Shown here one piece after another: positions 24,258 to 37,554 of a stretch of 64,000 nt of DNA. The stretch comes from Polytrichum commune. Lineage: Eukaryota > Streptophyta > Polytrichopsida > Polytrichales > Polytrichaceae. The notes beneath the pieces are model-generated. The model was not told where the DNA came from, did no database searches, and worked only from the letters and a program-made list of their open reading frames with translations. Positions within the stretch are counted from its first letter, which is position 1. The number at the start of each line of letters is the position of its first letter. The position numbers were made by a program, and so were the translations under genes. The stretch is taken from NCBI GenBank assembly GCA_950295325.1, contig OX485806.1, positions 6,698,001 through 6,762,000 of the forward strand, in the 5' to 3' direction.

Positions 24258-24285
24258 GAACCCTAATCCTAAACCCTAAACCCTC
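24258..24285 (-). promoter_or_regulatory. Telo-box cluster at the XPO7 start
   Basis: The + strand reads AACCCTAATCCTAAACCCTAAACCC directly upstream of the minus-strand ATG. On the gene strand this is a GGGTTTAGGGTTTAGG motif in the leader or core promoter. Telo-boxes are known from plant genes of the translation and growth machinery. Confidence 0.65.
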
Positions 24286-25254
24286 TCCACCCGTATTGCT
24301 TTTCCTAGTGTCTGAGCTCCAAAGCACATCGCACATATGGCTGCTCCCCCCTCGATAATCTCTCCCTGGTCTTGGTTATGGCGCAACCAGCTGTCTCGCA
24401 ACAGTTTAGGTCAGAATCCTACATGTGAATTCAAAGGACCGAAGAAAACAATTTCAAAGCACCGCACATTCACTCTTCTTGATGAATTGTAGACTGAATC
24501 TTGATGCCATCTAAGTTACGGTTTCCACGTGAAGATAGGTGATCCACGACCAGGTTCTTGCGGACCCGACCACAACGCCTTCCCCTAATGCCTAAAAACC
24601 CCCAAACTATAGTTGGTACCAGCCCGAATTTCAACAACTGGGGAAATTAAAGCGAAAATGTGAAGAGGTTTGGAAGTTCAATATTAGTCCTCTCGCTCAC
24701 TTGACTTACCGAAGTAACTACGTTAAGTGCACTCATAAACATTTACATCTAAATTGTTGGCACTGACAAAAAAGGTTAACTACAGCTTCGATATCTTGCG
24801 ACACTTCAGTGCGCCGGGCGTCATTTACATCTACTATTTTGCCGGAAAACTGCATCAACGTCTGCTGCTGCAAAACTTTCATCTTGAATGGAATATTCTC
24901 ATTCGTTGCCAGAATTTTCGAAACAGGTGTTACTAACACCTACATGAGCGCGTATCTAGACCATGATCCGCCTCGTGCATCGCAATGGGTGACCGATGTA
25001 TGTACCTGGACGCCAGAGCTTCCGCGAGACTAAATTATTCTTCTACCCTAGTGAACACTCCACCTGGAAAAACTTACATAAGCAACAGGCTCGAAAATTT
25101 TAACCTACAGTATATTGCCCCCGCCCCTGCTTCTCACGACCAGGGCTGTCAGTGATCGTCGTGCATCCCACAAGACCTACTGGCGCAAGGGGCTGCAGAG
25201 CCCGTGGTTTCTATTTCCATTTCAATGGAACTAATGGCACAAGGGCCGATAATG

Positions 25255-26750
25255 TACATGAACGCCACTAAGTCGACTGATCTCGTGTGTAACAAATTGC
25301 CCCTCAAGCAATTTACCTTACACAGATTCTACCACCCCGCCCGAGAAGTAGACCGACAACCTTTCTACCCCGCCCTTCCCCTCGCACGACCAGGTGCTAT
25401 TCGGCACTACCTATCGTCACCTCTGCAACGAAATCCTTCCCGTTGTTGCAATCAAAAATTCCAGCCACATCAACTACTCCGACACCTTCAAGAATGCATA
25501 ATTTCTCCAGAACATGCTCTGACGATCAATGCAGACCTGAACGCCACAGCATCGGCACAAAATCGTAACAAACTGCACCTCGAGCAATTTACACAAAATC
25601 TACCACCTGCTTGAAAAAGTACACAGTCGACCTTTTTCCAGGCTACTCAATACTACCGTTTCCTCTGCAACGAAATCCTTCCCGTTATCGGAACAAAAAA
25701 CAGAAAACAACAAGTCAAAAACAAACAGAATAATCCAACACGGACTACTCCTGCGTAATTTCTCCAGATCATGCTCTAGCTTGAGCGATCGCGCATATTT
25801 CACAAGACTTGATGGCACTAGAGACGATCAATGCGCGCGCACACACACACACCTGAACGCCACAGCTGAAGATGATGATGACCTTCAAAGCGAGTCTCTC
25901 TCTCTACGGTTCTTGCTGCTGTTTCTTTCTCCCCGCAAATCTGCGTTTACGAAAATCTGCACAAGAAGTGTAATTTCAGTTTAATGGCAGAGAAACAGAG
26001 ATAATTTAGAGTTAGAATTTTGCAGCAGAATGCGTGAGAGCAACAGCAAGTGCTCCTCCATAATTTCTCCAGAACATTCTCTACGTTGAGAGATCGCGCA
26101 CATTTCACAAGAGACGATCAATGCACACCTGAACGCCACAGCTGATGACGATGATGATGATGATGATGATCAAGACCCTCAAAGCTTGCTCATGCCAAAC
26201 TCTCCCCCTCTCTCTCCCTCTCTCTCCGGTTCTTGCAGCCGTTTGTTTCTCTCCGCAACCCTGCGTTCACGAAATCTGCACAAGAAATTTAATGTTCAAA
26301 GTTTAATGGCAGAGAAACAGAGCTAATTTACAGCTGCAATTGTGCAGCAGAATGCGAGAGAACAATAGCAACTACTCCTACATCATCTCTCCAGAACGTT
26401 CTCTACCTTAACAGATCGCGCACATTTCACAAGAGACGATCAGTGCCCGCCTGAACGCCACAACTGATGAAGATGATAATGATGATGATAATAATAACAA
26501 CGACCACGTTCAAAGCTTGCTCCTGCCAACGTGAGTGTCTCTCTCTCTCTCTCTCTCTCTCGCTCTCTCTCTCCCCCCCGGTTCTTGCAGCTGTTTCCTT
26601 TCCTTTCTCTCCGCAAATCTGCGGTTACGAAATCTGAGATTCTGGACGAAGAAGTGTAATCTAAGATTAATGGCAGCGGAATATAGGTAATTGAGAGCTG
26701 GAATTGTGGAGCAGAATGCGAGAGAGAACGACAGACTACTGACTTGGGCC
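25255..26750. repeat. Five-unit tandem array upstream of XPO7, 277-320 bp units
   Basis: The anchor GAACGCCAC recurs at about 25261, 25540, 25855, 26132 and 26452, spaced 279, 315, 277 and 320 bp. Around it recur 'atttctccagaacatgctct', 'gcgatcgcgca.atttcacaag', 'gacgatcaatgc', 'ctctctc..cggttcttgc.gctgttt', 'ccgcaaatctgcg' and 'taatggcagagaaacagag'. Units 3-5 are most alike and each has a GAT-type microsatellite; units 1-2 are more diverged. It lies 1.0-2.5 kb upstream of the XPO7 ATG and encodes nothing. Confidence 0.8.
26537..26579 (+). repeat. (CT)n microsatellite
   Basis: About 40 bases of CTCTCTCT with single interruptions, ending in CCCCCCC, inside the last unit of the upstream array. 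Related shorter GAT/CT runs occur at 26150-26170 and 26205-26228, and a CA run near 25840. Confidence 0.9.
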
Positions 26751-29140
26751 AGAAGCAAGCTGGAGTTTCCCAGCCTTTGTTAAATTTTTGTTCCGGACTG
26801 CATTGAAAGGACTCCGACTCGTCTTGGATGGAGTTCCGGGCCGGTTGTGCTAGTAAGTCAGTCTTAAATCACGGGCAGGGCAGGCCGGGTCGGCCGGCCG
26901 CCCGGCTGGGGGAAAGTGGCTGCCACCTCAGCAGGCTGTTGATGAATCTTGTTAGGTGGCTCCTTCTGGGGCTTCCTTTGTCTTCTTGACAGCTAGGCTT
27001 GGGGGGGGGGGGCATTGATCATTCAAGGTAAGGGCTGAGGGCCATTGTTTGGACCCAAGAATTTATAAAAAAAATCATTGTTCTTGCACACACAAGAAGA
27101 AATGTGTAAGAATGAGAAAAAGGAATCATATTTTTTGAAGGTTTTTAGAATTACTTATGAATTTTTGAAGTTGGAAGGGCACATGATTCTTAAAAATCGA
27201 CCCCCTTCTTTAAATGTTCGCCATGGAGAGATCGAATGACAATTGAATATGTTTGTATCAACACTCGTTATATCCAATGGCTCTCATTGGCTAAACCAAC
27301 TCTAAAAGTGGCCCTTGTTGGTACTCACCGTTCACTGGTGGCCTGCACCAGTAAGTGTGGGTGGGTTATTAGTCACGTGCTAACTACCCTAAATAGTCAT
27401 GACATTGTGGGCCATGATAATTTTCTAGAGCTCATGCTAATCTTTTCTATAATTAATATTCAATGTGTCAGTCGGAGGTCTTTATGAAGACTTAGGGGAA
27501 AATCAAGGGTCTTGGATTCATTTTAATGCCACCTTGACTAGGGGATTAGTGTGGCCCATGCTAATTGTTTCCACTCTAATTTTCCACCCACACTACTAAG
27601 ATTATTAATTAGTTTGTTATCATTTAATACAATGTATGTTAGATTTATAACCCAAAACAAAGACAAGGGAGTCACTTGGGGATATTCTACTTAGCCTCAT
27701 ATTTTAACCTTTAAGGTCTAGGCAAATCCTCCCCGAAATCATCTTTACAAATTCATCCCAATTCAATAGCTTATTTTGAAAGGAATTTTGTACCTTTCAT
27801 GATGGGTCTAACTGTATAAATGACATCCTTGTAAGGTATAGCATTAAACATGTACACTGGTATGGTCATGCAAAGGTGGTTGTAGGGTGGAATTTTTTAA
27901 TTTAAAAAAAAATCTTGGCTTTTGGGGTTATTAGTTATTATGGTTTTGAGATTGGATGAATAATTACATGTTTTATTACTTTCAAATTTAACAACTACAT
28001 GAAATTTATTGACTAGATGGTGAGGGGGGGCGGGGTAGAACCAATTGTTGCATATGAACATACCTCTCATTCACCCAACGTTTTAAATTAAGATTAAAAT
28101 TATTAAATCTTAAAATTACAACATGGAGATTACATTATTTCATTGTTTCTACACCAAATTTAATTTCATAAACCCCAAATTAGTCCAGTCCAAGTTACTT
28201 AAGACGAAACAACCCCAAATCTACAAGGATTCAAGGCTTTTGTGTTGAATGGATGAGAGGCAAACTCGAATGTGTGCCACTTCCCTCTGCACTTGTAGTG
28301 AGTGCCGAAATTTATAGAGAGTGGTTTGTGTTATTGGCGGTATTGATCATTTCGATTGAGAGTTTGGTTTGCCTTATGATCATGAAGAAATAAAACTTGT
28401 GAGTTTTGAGTGCCGCCATTAAAATGGGAAGAATTATTGGTTTTGGTAAATACAAGCAATGATGTGTAACATGATGGATGGATATAAATGTGACAAATGT
28501 CTTTGAGGCGACACCTTCTTTTGGGTTTGATGAGTGAAAGGAAGGTGTCCAAAGGAAATCATGATGTTTCTTTCTTTTGTATTGTTTTTTCAAAGTGGAA
28601 TTCCAATGTGTGAAGCAACCTCTATTATATATTCTTAGAGTGTTCTTCGTGTTTACTCCAAACGACGTGTCAACTTGTAACACCTCCCCTCAAGGAATTT
28701 GTAACCATTAGATATTTTGTATGCGAAAATACATATTCCTTAAGAAAGTGAGCGTGAATGATGGGCCTCTTTCCCACCCACAATTTTGCACCGTTACAAA
28801 ATTAGATCTCAAGATATTCCAACATGAGACTTAGAAAAACAACAAAACCAATTCACCAAGCAACTTACTACAATTGATATGGAGATAACTAATTCTTCAT
28901 TTTTCAATTAGACACCACCAATAGTGTAAAATTACTAAGCAACTAGATGATGGTATCTTCCTCTCCCCTTCCCCCCCCCCCCTCACAAAAAAATAAAAAT
29001 AATTTGTATGAATCTATAGTTGCTTATTGAAACTACATAATACACAACATGAGTGCTCCACATAAATATGAAATCTCAATATTAAAGGATAATTATATTC
29101 ACCTTATATTTGGTCCCACAAAACACAACCAAGAAACTAA
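26751..29140. other. Intergenic, no gene recognised
   Basis: Holds a GC-rich patch with GGCCGGCCGCCCGG near 26895, a poly-G tract at 27001-27012, and AT-rich DNA beyond. A minus-strand ORF at 28312-28683 has no recognisable domain and looks like part of an old repeat. Nothing can be called a gene. Confidence 0.4.
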
Positions 29141-29621
29141 GGGCCACTTCACACATGAGATTGAGTGCCCGTGACCATTACACTTTCATTGGTGGAAAAA
29201 GTGGAGCAAGTCCAAGTTCGCTTCACACTGCGCTTGAGGGACCAACGGAGTAAGTAAATGCAAGATGGATGTAAAGTCTACATGGATTCCTACATGGCAT
29301 TGAATGAATCATGTTTCATGATGACTTGGATTATTTTCAAAAACCACCTCTTGGAGGTAGGCCTAACACAAAACTGGGAGACCATGACACTCCGAACACT
29401 CACAACCGTTGATTTATTCTATCATGTGTGCATGAATAGAAATTCATTGAAATAGCATTTGGTTGAGGGTCTGGTCACACATGACTTCACACTACACTCG
29501 AGGATCTGTGACCACGCTACATGATTTTGGAGGTGTCTTAATTAAGACGGCCTTTGGACACTTTCTTTTGGGCTCTCACAATTTCATGGTCACGACACTT
29601 GGCTCGTGTGTGAAGTGGCCC
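29141..29621. mobile_element. PIF/Harbinger-type MITE (element H2), 481 bp
   Basis: Both termini begin GGGCCACTTCACACA (right end reverse-complemented) and go on with matching GTGACCAT blocks about 35 bp in. The flanking trinucleotides are TAA (29138-29140) and TAG (29622-29624), close to the TAA/TTA duplication of this superfamily, with one change. No transposase inside; the 65-codon ORF at 29258 is not conserved. Confidence 0.7.
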
Positions 29622-30139
29622 TAGGTAACGTGGGAACTCTCATGCCCTTTCAAATGTCGATCCCTATGAAATTAGTCATTTGTCGGCTTTAAGAAAAGTA
29701 TGGTTGTATGCTTCACATTGAACCAACAAACGAGTAAACATAGTCGGATATAGCCGACCCACATGTGCATTCCATTTCAACGATTTCGTTCTAAATAGGA
29801 TAGATAAACATAAGGCCCTCGCCCCATCTTCCTTTTTGAGGATTTTCCTTTTCCTTTTTTTGAGGATTTTGAGCCGACAACAAGGCATTTGGACCGGGCG
29901 AGGAAGCGGATAGGCTCCACCTCCCTAGCCTAACCTTTGCCTTCGTTGGTGGTACTTTTGTATACTCGAACTTGAACCACCAACTTGGCATTTCCAAAAG
30001 ACTCTTGTTGACCATGTCCACCCATTTAAGCCCGTGCCCACAACCGTCCATCCGGTAGTTGTCATTGATTTCCCAATGTACTCGTCATGTACAACTAGGG
30101 CTTCACACCCATTGCCATGGGCCCCACACTCTTCACATT
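29622..30139. other. Intergenic, nothing recognised
   Basis: Minus-strand ORFs here (for example 29791-30051) show no family signature. Confidence 0.35.
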
Positions 30140-31425
30140 AAATTAACATGAGTCACACCAAGCCAAGCCAAGCCTCCTTTGTTCCATATCGCAACTAACT
30201 TGCCATAGAAGTGTAAACCACAATGGACTCCGCCAAGGGTTTGTGGCACCCATGTGTCGTTACGTTAGGATATTCGGCCGTAAACTATAAACGGGTTAGG
30301 TTGTAATTGGACCCCATAACAAGCTTACAAATCAATGTGACGTGCATCATGGGTCTAGTATGTTCCATAAATGTGACTACTGTGCCATACACCGCATTTG
30401 ACTCAGCTTGGACTCAACTTGGACTCAGCTTGGACCCAACTAAAGATTTGTGACACCCGTGTGAGTTGAATGTGAATAAATGTTGGGAACTCTAATATCG
30501 TAGAGGGCTCTCTGTTTCATCTTTACATGTGTCTGGATGTAGTTTCCATGTGGGATACAAGTGAATCGTGGCCAATATGAGCTTGACACCTGGCACATTT
30601 TGAGAGGAAACTAATTATTATATGTTGGAATAGATAGACACCTTGTGGTAGTTCAAAGAATTTAATGTTTAGTTGGATTTGAGCTTGGAAGCAGTAGTGG
30701 ACCGTCCGGATTAGTCTTGTGTAATTTAACTTGGGATGAATTGGTCATGAGCCTATACTGTGGCCCCCTAACAATCTTGAGGTTATTGTGACTCACGGCA
30801 TGGGCATGTCCATTTCATAATGCAACCATGGTAGTGCACACCACAATGGCGTTTATGTGTGATTAAGTTGGGATATTCAAATTGACCATAAAACTTGAAT
30901 GAGCCATGTTTTGATGGGACCCCTTAATAATCTTGAAATTATGTGACTCGCACATGGGTTTATGTTCCATAAGTGTGGTGACTACCGTACCATAAGCGCA
31001 TCATACTCATGCTTCAATCACACCAAACTTTCCATCCGCTTTTAGTCGTGAAATTGATGGGGAATATGATGAGAAATAGATGTTGACCCACCACTTTTCA
31101 CAATATTACAACCTAAGATGTTGACGGATGGTGCCATAAGTGATTGGTGTGACCAATCCCTCAGTTGAAGAATTGTGGCAACTATAGGAGTTGAAGATGA
31201 AAACAATTGTTGAGAACCTTTATAGCTTGGAAATACCCTTTTAAGTAGCAAAACCCATGATTAATATATTGATATTAACCTAGGGATAATCAATCATGGA
31301 CCTATAACTTGACCACCTAACAATCTTGAAGTTACTATGACTCACCATGGACCTCCATTCCATAGTGCAAACAATGTAGTGTACACCACAATGCACTAGG
31401 CAAAGGATTTGTGGCACACGCAAAA
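30140..31425. repeat. Diverged repeat, about four copies
   Basis: The phrase 'ggaccccctaacaatcttgaagttat.tgactca' followed by 'catgg' and then 'ccataa.tg..gacta..gtaccataa' or 'caccacaatg' recurs at about 30311, 30764, 30920 and 31308. Spacing is irregular (about 450, 155 and 390 bp), so this may be a decayed tandem array with later insertions. Non-coding. Confidence 0.5.
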
Positions 31426-31928
31426 GATGAATGTAGAAACATTGGAAAAAAATATTGTGTGTCATCTATTTATAGCTTTACCAAAACTAAAAATTTGGTA
31501 TCAAAGACCCCGAATTAATTAAGTGAGTTGGGAATGAATCCACTGTTGACTTATAGGGAGGTGAGCTTTTTACCAGACCCCTTAACATGATTCCCACAAA
31601 TCTTAAGCCAATAAACCGAGGGTTGCCACGAGGGTTGACAAGTTTGAGGGGTTTATCAAAACATAAATATAGATTATGTATATTAGAAGTACCAATGCAT
31701 CTATACAACTCAATCTCTTGGACAATCAATAGTACATTATTTATGGTATTTAGTGTCACGTGCCCTATTTTGAGACGTATGCTAAGTTACACTAATTATC
31801 AACAATTTCATCACTTGGCATTCAAATGTGCTAACTAATACCTTGGTTTGAGTCTGTTCAATAGTGTTATGAGGTGTGTGCGTGTGTTATACAATGGTCT
31901 ACAAGTTAACTAAAGTTTACACAAATGA
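31426..31928. other. Intergenic, nothing recognised
   Basis: ORFs on both strands overlap each other and show no domain. Confidence 0.35.
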
Positions 31929-32106
31929 CACTTGACATTGATATGCTCAAGAATATCTCACTCTTGCATATTAAATGTAAACCCACGACACTTGTCATTA
32001 GTGTGGTCAAGAATATCTCACTCTTCCATATTAAATGTAAACCCATGACACTTGTCATTAGTGTGCTCAAAAACATATTCCCTTCCATGTTTAAATGCAA
32101 AGCCAT
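31929..32106 (+). repeat. Three tandem 60 bp units
   Basis: The unit is 'acacttgtcattagtgtg.tcaagaatatctcactcttc.atattaaatgtaaacccatg', repeated at about 31929, 31989 and 32049, the third copy more diverged. Because 60 is a multiple of three an ORF runs through it (31925-32209), but nothing else suggests coding. Confidence 0.85.
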
Positions 32107-33179
32107 CATCTCAAATATCTCAATGTGCTATGCTAAATGTCATGATGTAAATAGAAATTTACTTCGAAATGTTACTTATGTTGAAGAAGAGTACCATATT
32201 AATAATTAACGCATGTGACACTTTGAAACCTTTGGGCATCTAGTTTAGGCCTTTCGCAAATAGTGTACGTGACACTAAATACCATAAACAATGTACTACA
32301 ATTGTTTTGACGAGGAATTGAGTGGAGTTATGAGTGAGATGTTGTTGTCATCTTTCATATTCTTTTTTGTGTAAGGTGTGGGAGCCTTCAATTTTAAAGA
32401 TCGACGGCTAACAGTGAGTTTGTTATAATGTTATGTGACAGCCTGACAGTTTGCCACAAAGCGACCTCACTTTATTCACTTTATAGATGATGAAGGAGTT
32501 ATAACTTACTAGGGTCCTTTACACCCTCCTTTGCGTATGAGCACAATGTTATTTGCAACTCAATAGAAAGTAGAAAATAAAAGAGAAAAGAAAGTCCATG
32601 TCTTATGTTGACGTGAATATGTGAGCCCGTTTTCCTTGATCCCACCATCTTTGTAACTTAAGAGGTTAAGCATTTCTAAGATAGCGAAGAGTGCTATTTG
32701 TTACAAACACTTTGAGCACCAAAAATTCTATTTCCATGTTGGATTGATCTAGGTCTTGATCAATGTGGGATACAACATGAGGCAAAATTACTTCCTAATT
32801 GCCAATATGAGATCGCCGAGATTGTTCTTAAAGTCTAGGAAGACAAAATACTTATGGGACTAGAAGAACATCAAGATGATGGTAAAAATGTTAATTCTCT
32901 AGAGTAACATAGAGGTTGATATCGACTTAATAATTTAATTGGAAGAAAGACTCATGAACCACTCAACACTACATTTTGACTTAGGGGGGAAAACCTATCC
33001 CTAATGGAGTAGTAGAGAGGACACTTCAACACAAAGCGTGCGTCATTTTCAACTACATTTTTAGAACAAAGCTGGCGTAATCTTATATCAATGAAAAAAT
33101 GTACATGATTAGAAATAGTCCATCTTGGTCTTTGCCTTCTTCTTCTTGACAAACAAGTCCAAGTTGTTGTGAAGTCTTA
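32107..33179. other. Intergenic, nothing recognised
   Basis: AT-rich, short ORFs only. Confidence 0.4.
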
Positions 33180-33557
33180 GGGCCGGTTCACACGGGGTCC
33201 CAAGTCCCAAGTCACACTCATGTTAGCAAGTCCCAACATGGAGGCAAAGTCCCAACTTTTGAACCTCAAGAAACCAATAGAATATGGTCATTTATCATTG
33301 AAGCTGGATCTTAATTATTTTATGTAAAAATATTCGCTAGATTGTGTTGAGAGTTGGGTACAACTTTTTGCTCAATCCAACTCTCAACACAAGTCCCTAG
33401 CCTCACCTCCAAAAAAGGTTGCTATGTCAGACTTGGGATTTAGGACTTGAGACCTTGTGTGAAGTGGTAAGTCCCAACTTCCATGCTTTCAATGGTTGAG
33501 ATTGCGCGGATTGACCTCAAGTGACTTTGGGACTTGGGAACCCATGTGACCCAACCC
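33180..33557. mobile_element. PIF/Harbinger-type MITE (element H3), 378 bp
   Basis: The left terminus GGGCCGGTTCACACGGGGTC and right terminus (reverse-complemented) GGGTTGGGTCACATGGGTTC go on with a shared CCCAAGTCCCAA.GTCAC, an inverted repeat of about 37 bp. The TTA target duplication is exact (33177-33179 and 33558-33560). In the middle a second palindrome pairs 'tgttgagagttgg' near 33345 with 'ccaactctcaaca' near 33390. Non-autonomous. Confidence 0.85.
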
Positions 33558-36500
33558 TTAGGCCATTCACCGTTCACAATGTTTGGTGGGCAAAATTAAA
33601 AGGCAAAGGAGGAAAGAGAAATTTGGGCCTTACCTTGCCTTGCTTGGGATCTTCCAATGTACGGGATTGACCCCTTCAATTCAAGCCATCGTCACTCCCG
33701 AAGCAAAGGAAACAACATAGGGAGAGTCCGGGCTTGCACGTCTCTCTCTCTCTCGTAAGTCCCGATTCCTTGGTCCGAGGGGAAGAAAACATTCTCACCG
33801 CCCTTTTCTTATTGTTATTTCTAACTTGCAATGATTTGCAATGCATACTATTCCTTGGCCAATGTGAAGCATTCGTCGTGAGTTGGTACTTGTTGTTCGA
33901 CACTATTGTTGCCATCTCCTAGAAATGGTCCATGATAAAATATACTTTAAAACAAAGTATACTTTAATGATGTGAATAGAATGCTAGTCAAAAGAAAAGA
34001 AAAAATGAAATATTGCATACGAGGGTATTAGGTATGTGGATAGTCGATAGATGCACACTGCAATCAAAACACAAATTGAGGGAATCCTTTGATGAAAATC
34101 TTAATTACATACACATATCTATCTTGAGAAGCAAAATGGTTGAAACATCAGTTTAGATGTGTAGTTCCTAAGAATCACACAAAGCACATGTTGTATGATC
34201 TACTATACTAATAAATTCTCAAATACATATTCATAGATCTCAAATTCATATAGTGGAAGAAAACCACAATTTCCATAGGGCATTGTATCGTGTGAAATAC
34301 ATTGGATTGATTTATTATATAGTGTTTTGCATCGTCCTAGTACATTCTACATGTAAGATCTCATTTGGATACTTGCTATGAGAGAGTTTTGCATATGAAA
34401 GGACATGCTTGGATTTATATACCTATGGATGAATGAATGGTCCCATTACACACTACCAATATTGACGAGTCTACTTGTGATTTTTTCATCTTATGATATC
34501 TACATGATCGGTTTGTAATATTACTCAAACCTTGGTACTTGATGAATATCACAAGATGAGAAAGTCTTTGCATATTCAAGCCATTATTTGGGTAGATACC
34601 ATCATAGTACCATAAGATTGATATCATGGTAATTTTACACAAGTATGAAGATTCTTGCATGGTACATGGACGTTTGGAGTGGCATCTAAAACAAGAATGC
34701 TTCAAAAAGCTGTCCATCTCTAGTACCAAATATACATTAACTTCTCAATACATATGCACGAATGATACAAAAAAGTTGTTGATATTGGTCCAATGTTGGG
34801 TTTTCCTCATTTGCATTCAAATGTTTCAAAAGAGACTTCATAGTACATCGCTACCAAAAGCATGGTCCTTGGGCTCGATGAAATCCGAGGTATTCTATTG
34901 AATAAAACAAGCAAAACACGTGAAAATGCACATACCTACTAAGTTTGATTTCGGTGTAGACCCTTGTGAACCTTGTGTTATTGAATAGGTGCACATGTTC
35001 ATGCTCTATTTGATTTGAGACTTGTAGGTATAGGCTAACAAGTTGCAATGCATGCACAATGTAGATACCAAAGCATGAATCTCTAAACGGTCATGTGCAC
35101 TTATATGCTATTGGGTTACCAAGCACAACAAGAATACTTGTCCATTGCAACCAAATGTTGTGACTTAGCCATTGCGATTCATGGCAAATATATTTATATA
35201 TAAATCATTTTCGATGTCAACTGGAGGATTTTGGTTATCTGTTGTCCAAAACTGCAGCAAAGAGCTTTCATTTGACAACCAAATTCATTTATCTATGCAT
35301 TTTCTCACGATGGCCAAGTCATAATGGATGGTTGTAATGGTCAAGTTTCCTTCTAGCAAATGCTTATCATTCTCCTCCTTGAGCATGTTCGATATGATGA
35401 AACCTATAGATATGAAAGGCATGATTTGAATCCACCTCTAACTTACACAATATATTGGTGTGAAATTCAGTTGATTGCAATGGAGAACAAACTTAATTGT
35501 GAGTCACTAGAATAATAATTTGGGTACATTATCTCACCTTCACATACCCACCTAATATCACACACTTAATTGGTATTGCCACAATCAACATTAATAGCCT
35601 TGTGTATTAATACTAGGGCAATTTTATTGCTCACCGTTTGATTGGTAAAAATAGCCCTAGTATCAACATGGTTTGTAACATCTTGTTTGTTGGTCACTCC
35701 CCAAAACTTGGGAAATCTCAAGCCATTATTTGATAAATGTTGATTGTCGTACTGGAGGTGGTCAGTAGGTTCTATACAAATTAATTCAAACTTTGAGTAA
35801 AGTGTCATGTGGTGCTTTTCTATTAGTCAAATTAGGATGGGCTATTTCCAGGAATTTAGCATTTTGGTACCAAAATGTTGAACCCATGTATCACCTACAA
35901 TAAAAGTGAACGCATGGTATGAATACATAACATAAGAAATGGCATCAACTAACCTATTGTATGATCATTAATTTTGTTATACTAATCACATATTGATATT
36001 TGATGGGTATCACAAGATGAGAGAATATTTATGTAGCCGAGTCTTTATATTGATCAACATCATCCTAAGACCATATTGATAATGCATAATGTTACCTAGG
36101 TATCGAGATTCTTGCATGGGGTACATAACTTGTATAAAAACATACATATTCAAATACTCATAGCCCTCCTAGTATCAAGCGAACAAATCCTCATTATGGA
36201 TACATGATTACCATGTATATAGTGTAGAAAACCCAATACCTAATGGCAAATTATACTTGACGACCTTATGTAGGCGCATGCAAGACTTGATCGACCACTA
36301 GAGTCCAAAATTACCAAACATGATTACAAAGACGACAAAGTGAAGGAAGCAATCTTGAGGGCCAATCCTAAAGCAACTGCAAAGTTTGCTCAAGCAACTC
36401 TAAAGAAGGTTCAGCATATTGCTTAGCATAACCTGTTTTTCCTTATTTATGCTTGAGGATACTCCATAATGTGCATTGGCCAAGTGGTGGTTTTTGCTGC

Positions 36501-37250
36501 ATCGCGGACATGAGCTGATATAGCAATGGATGAGCTCGCCGTGAAGGTGGCATAGACGACCGCTATTGCCCCAAGATATGGTGTCCAAGTGCATGTGAGA
36601 ATTAAGAGACAATTCATGTTTATAAATCTCACATAAAGCCACTGATGTTGTCAATTAAATAATATGAGCAATGTGGTGACAATGGTAGTTGAAAAATTAT
36701 GATATTATGTAGGGGTATTGTAGTTGTTGGATAACTCTTTTTGTGCCATTTTGAGTAACATCACTCATTGATGGAGGAGAGGTTTGGAGAACGGGCATGG
36801 TTGTGGGCATCCAATATTTTGCTCTAAACAAGGTCAACATCAACAAATTAACCCCGGCGAGCATAATGGGCAGTGGGAGAATCACTTGACAGTCATTATT
36901 GGGCTGAGCTCAGCTGGGATGGGCCCCGAAGACAAAACATGCCCTCGTATATACTAGCATGAATCGCTGTTGTCTTGGCCTATTGCACATGTGCATATGA
37001 ATTAATGTCAAAAATTTCTACTCAACATCCTACCATGGATAACCAACCATTTTGGACCTATAGGATGATGACCTCACCACCACCACCATGTTGTCCATTG
37101 TATATAGATAATGTTAAGTAACGATGGCATTGCCGGGTCCAATAGGGACGCTCTTTTAATGCTTGGAAACCTGGGGATACCTGTAAACATTGATAACCAG
37201 GTTGATAACCGGCCGCATTATAAACCAGCATTGGTTTTTGACCTGGGCAA
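33558..37250. other. Intergenic, with one distant duplication
   Basis: No gene. The stretch near 34540-34670 ('atcacaagatgagaaagtct', 'agattcttgcatgg') returns in degraded form near 36008-36125, suggesting an old 1.5 kb-spaced duplication or two copies of a repeat. Otherwise AT-rich with short ORFs lacking domains. Confidence 0.4.
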
Positions 37251-37271
37251 AGTAGGGTTTAGGGTTTAAGG
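37251..37271 (+). promoter_or_regulatory. Telo-box upstream of the ankyrin gene
   Basis: The + strand reads AGTAGGGTTTAGGGTTTAAGG about 285 bp before the ATG at 37555. It resembles the motifs near the XPO7 and HD-domain gene starts. Confidence 0.5.
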
Positions 37272-37554
37272 ATTTTCGAGGTTTTGTCTTGCAAGCTTGC
37301 AGATTCTCGGAGGACATCAGAGGAGGTGTTGGAGGAGGTAGGATGTACTCGAGTTGTCGATTGATCAGTTCATGTGCGCACAGAACGTGATGTAGAGAGG
37401 TGGCGGGACAATTTTGTAACTTTCGTGGAATAGAATTCAACGTTGTCACCGAGATAAAAAGGCGTGGAGACGGTCTTCGTGCAGTCTTCTTCGGCGGGAA
37501 CCTTTTCTTTTTGGTTGTTTTCTCCCGAGTTTGAGGAGCCTTTGAGTTTCGGAG

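Noticed and set aside
28250-28682. Possible solo LTR on the minus strand (starts TGTTACAAG, TATA-like box 50-60 bp in)
   Set aside because: No matching CA end or target duplication found, and no second copy in the window.
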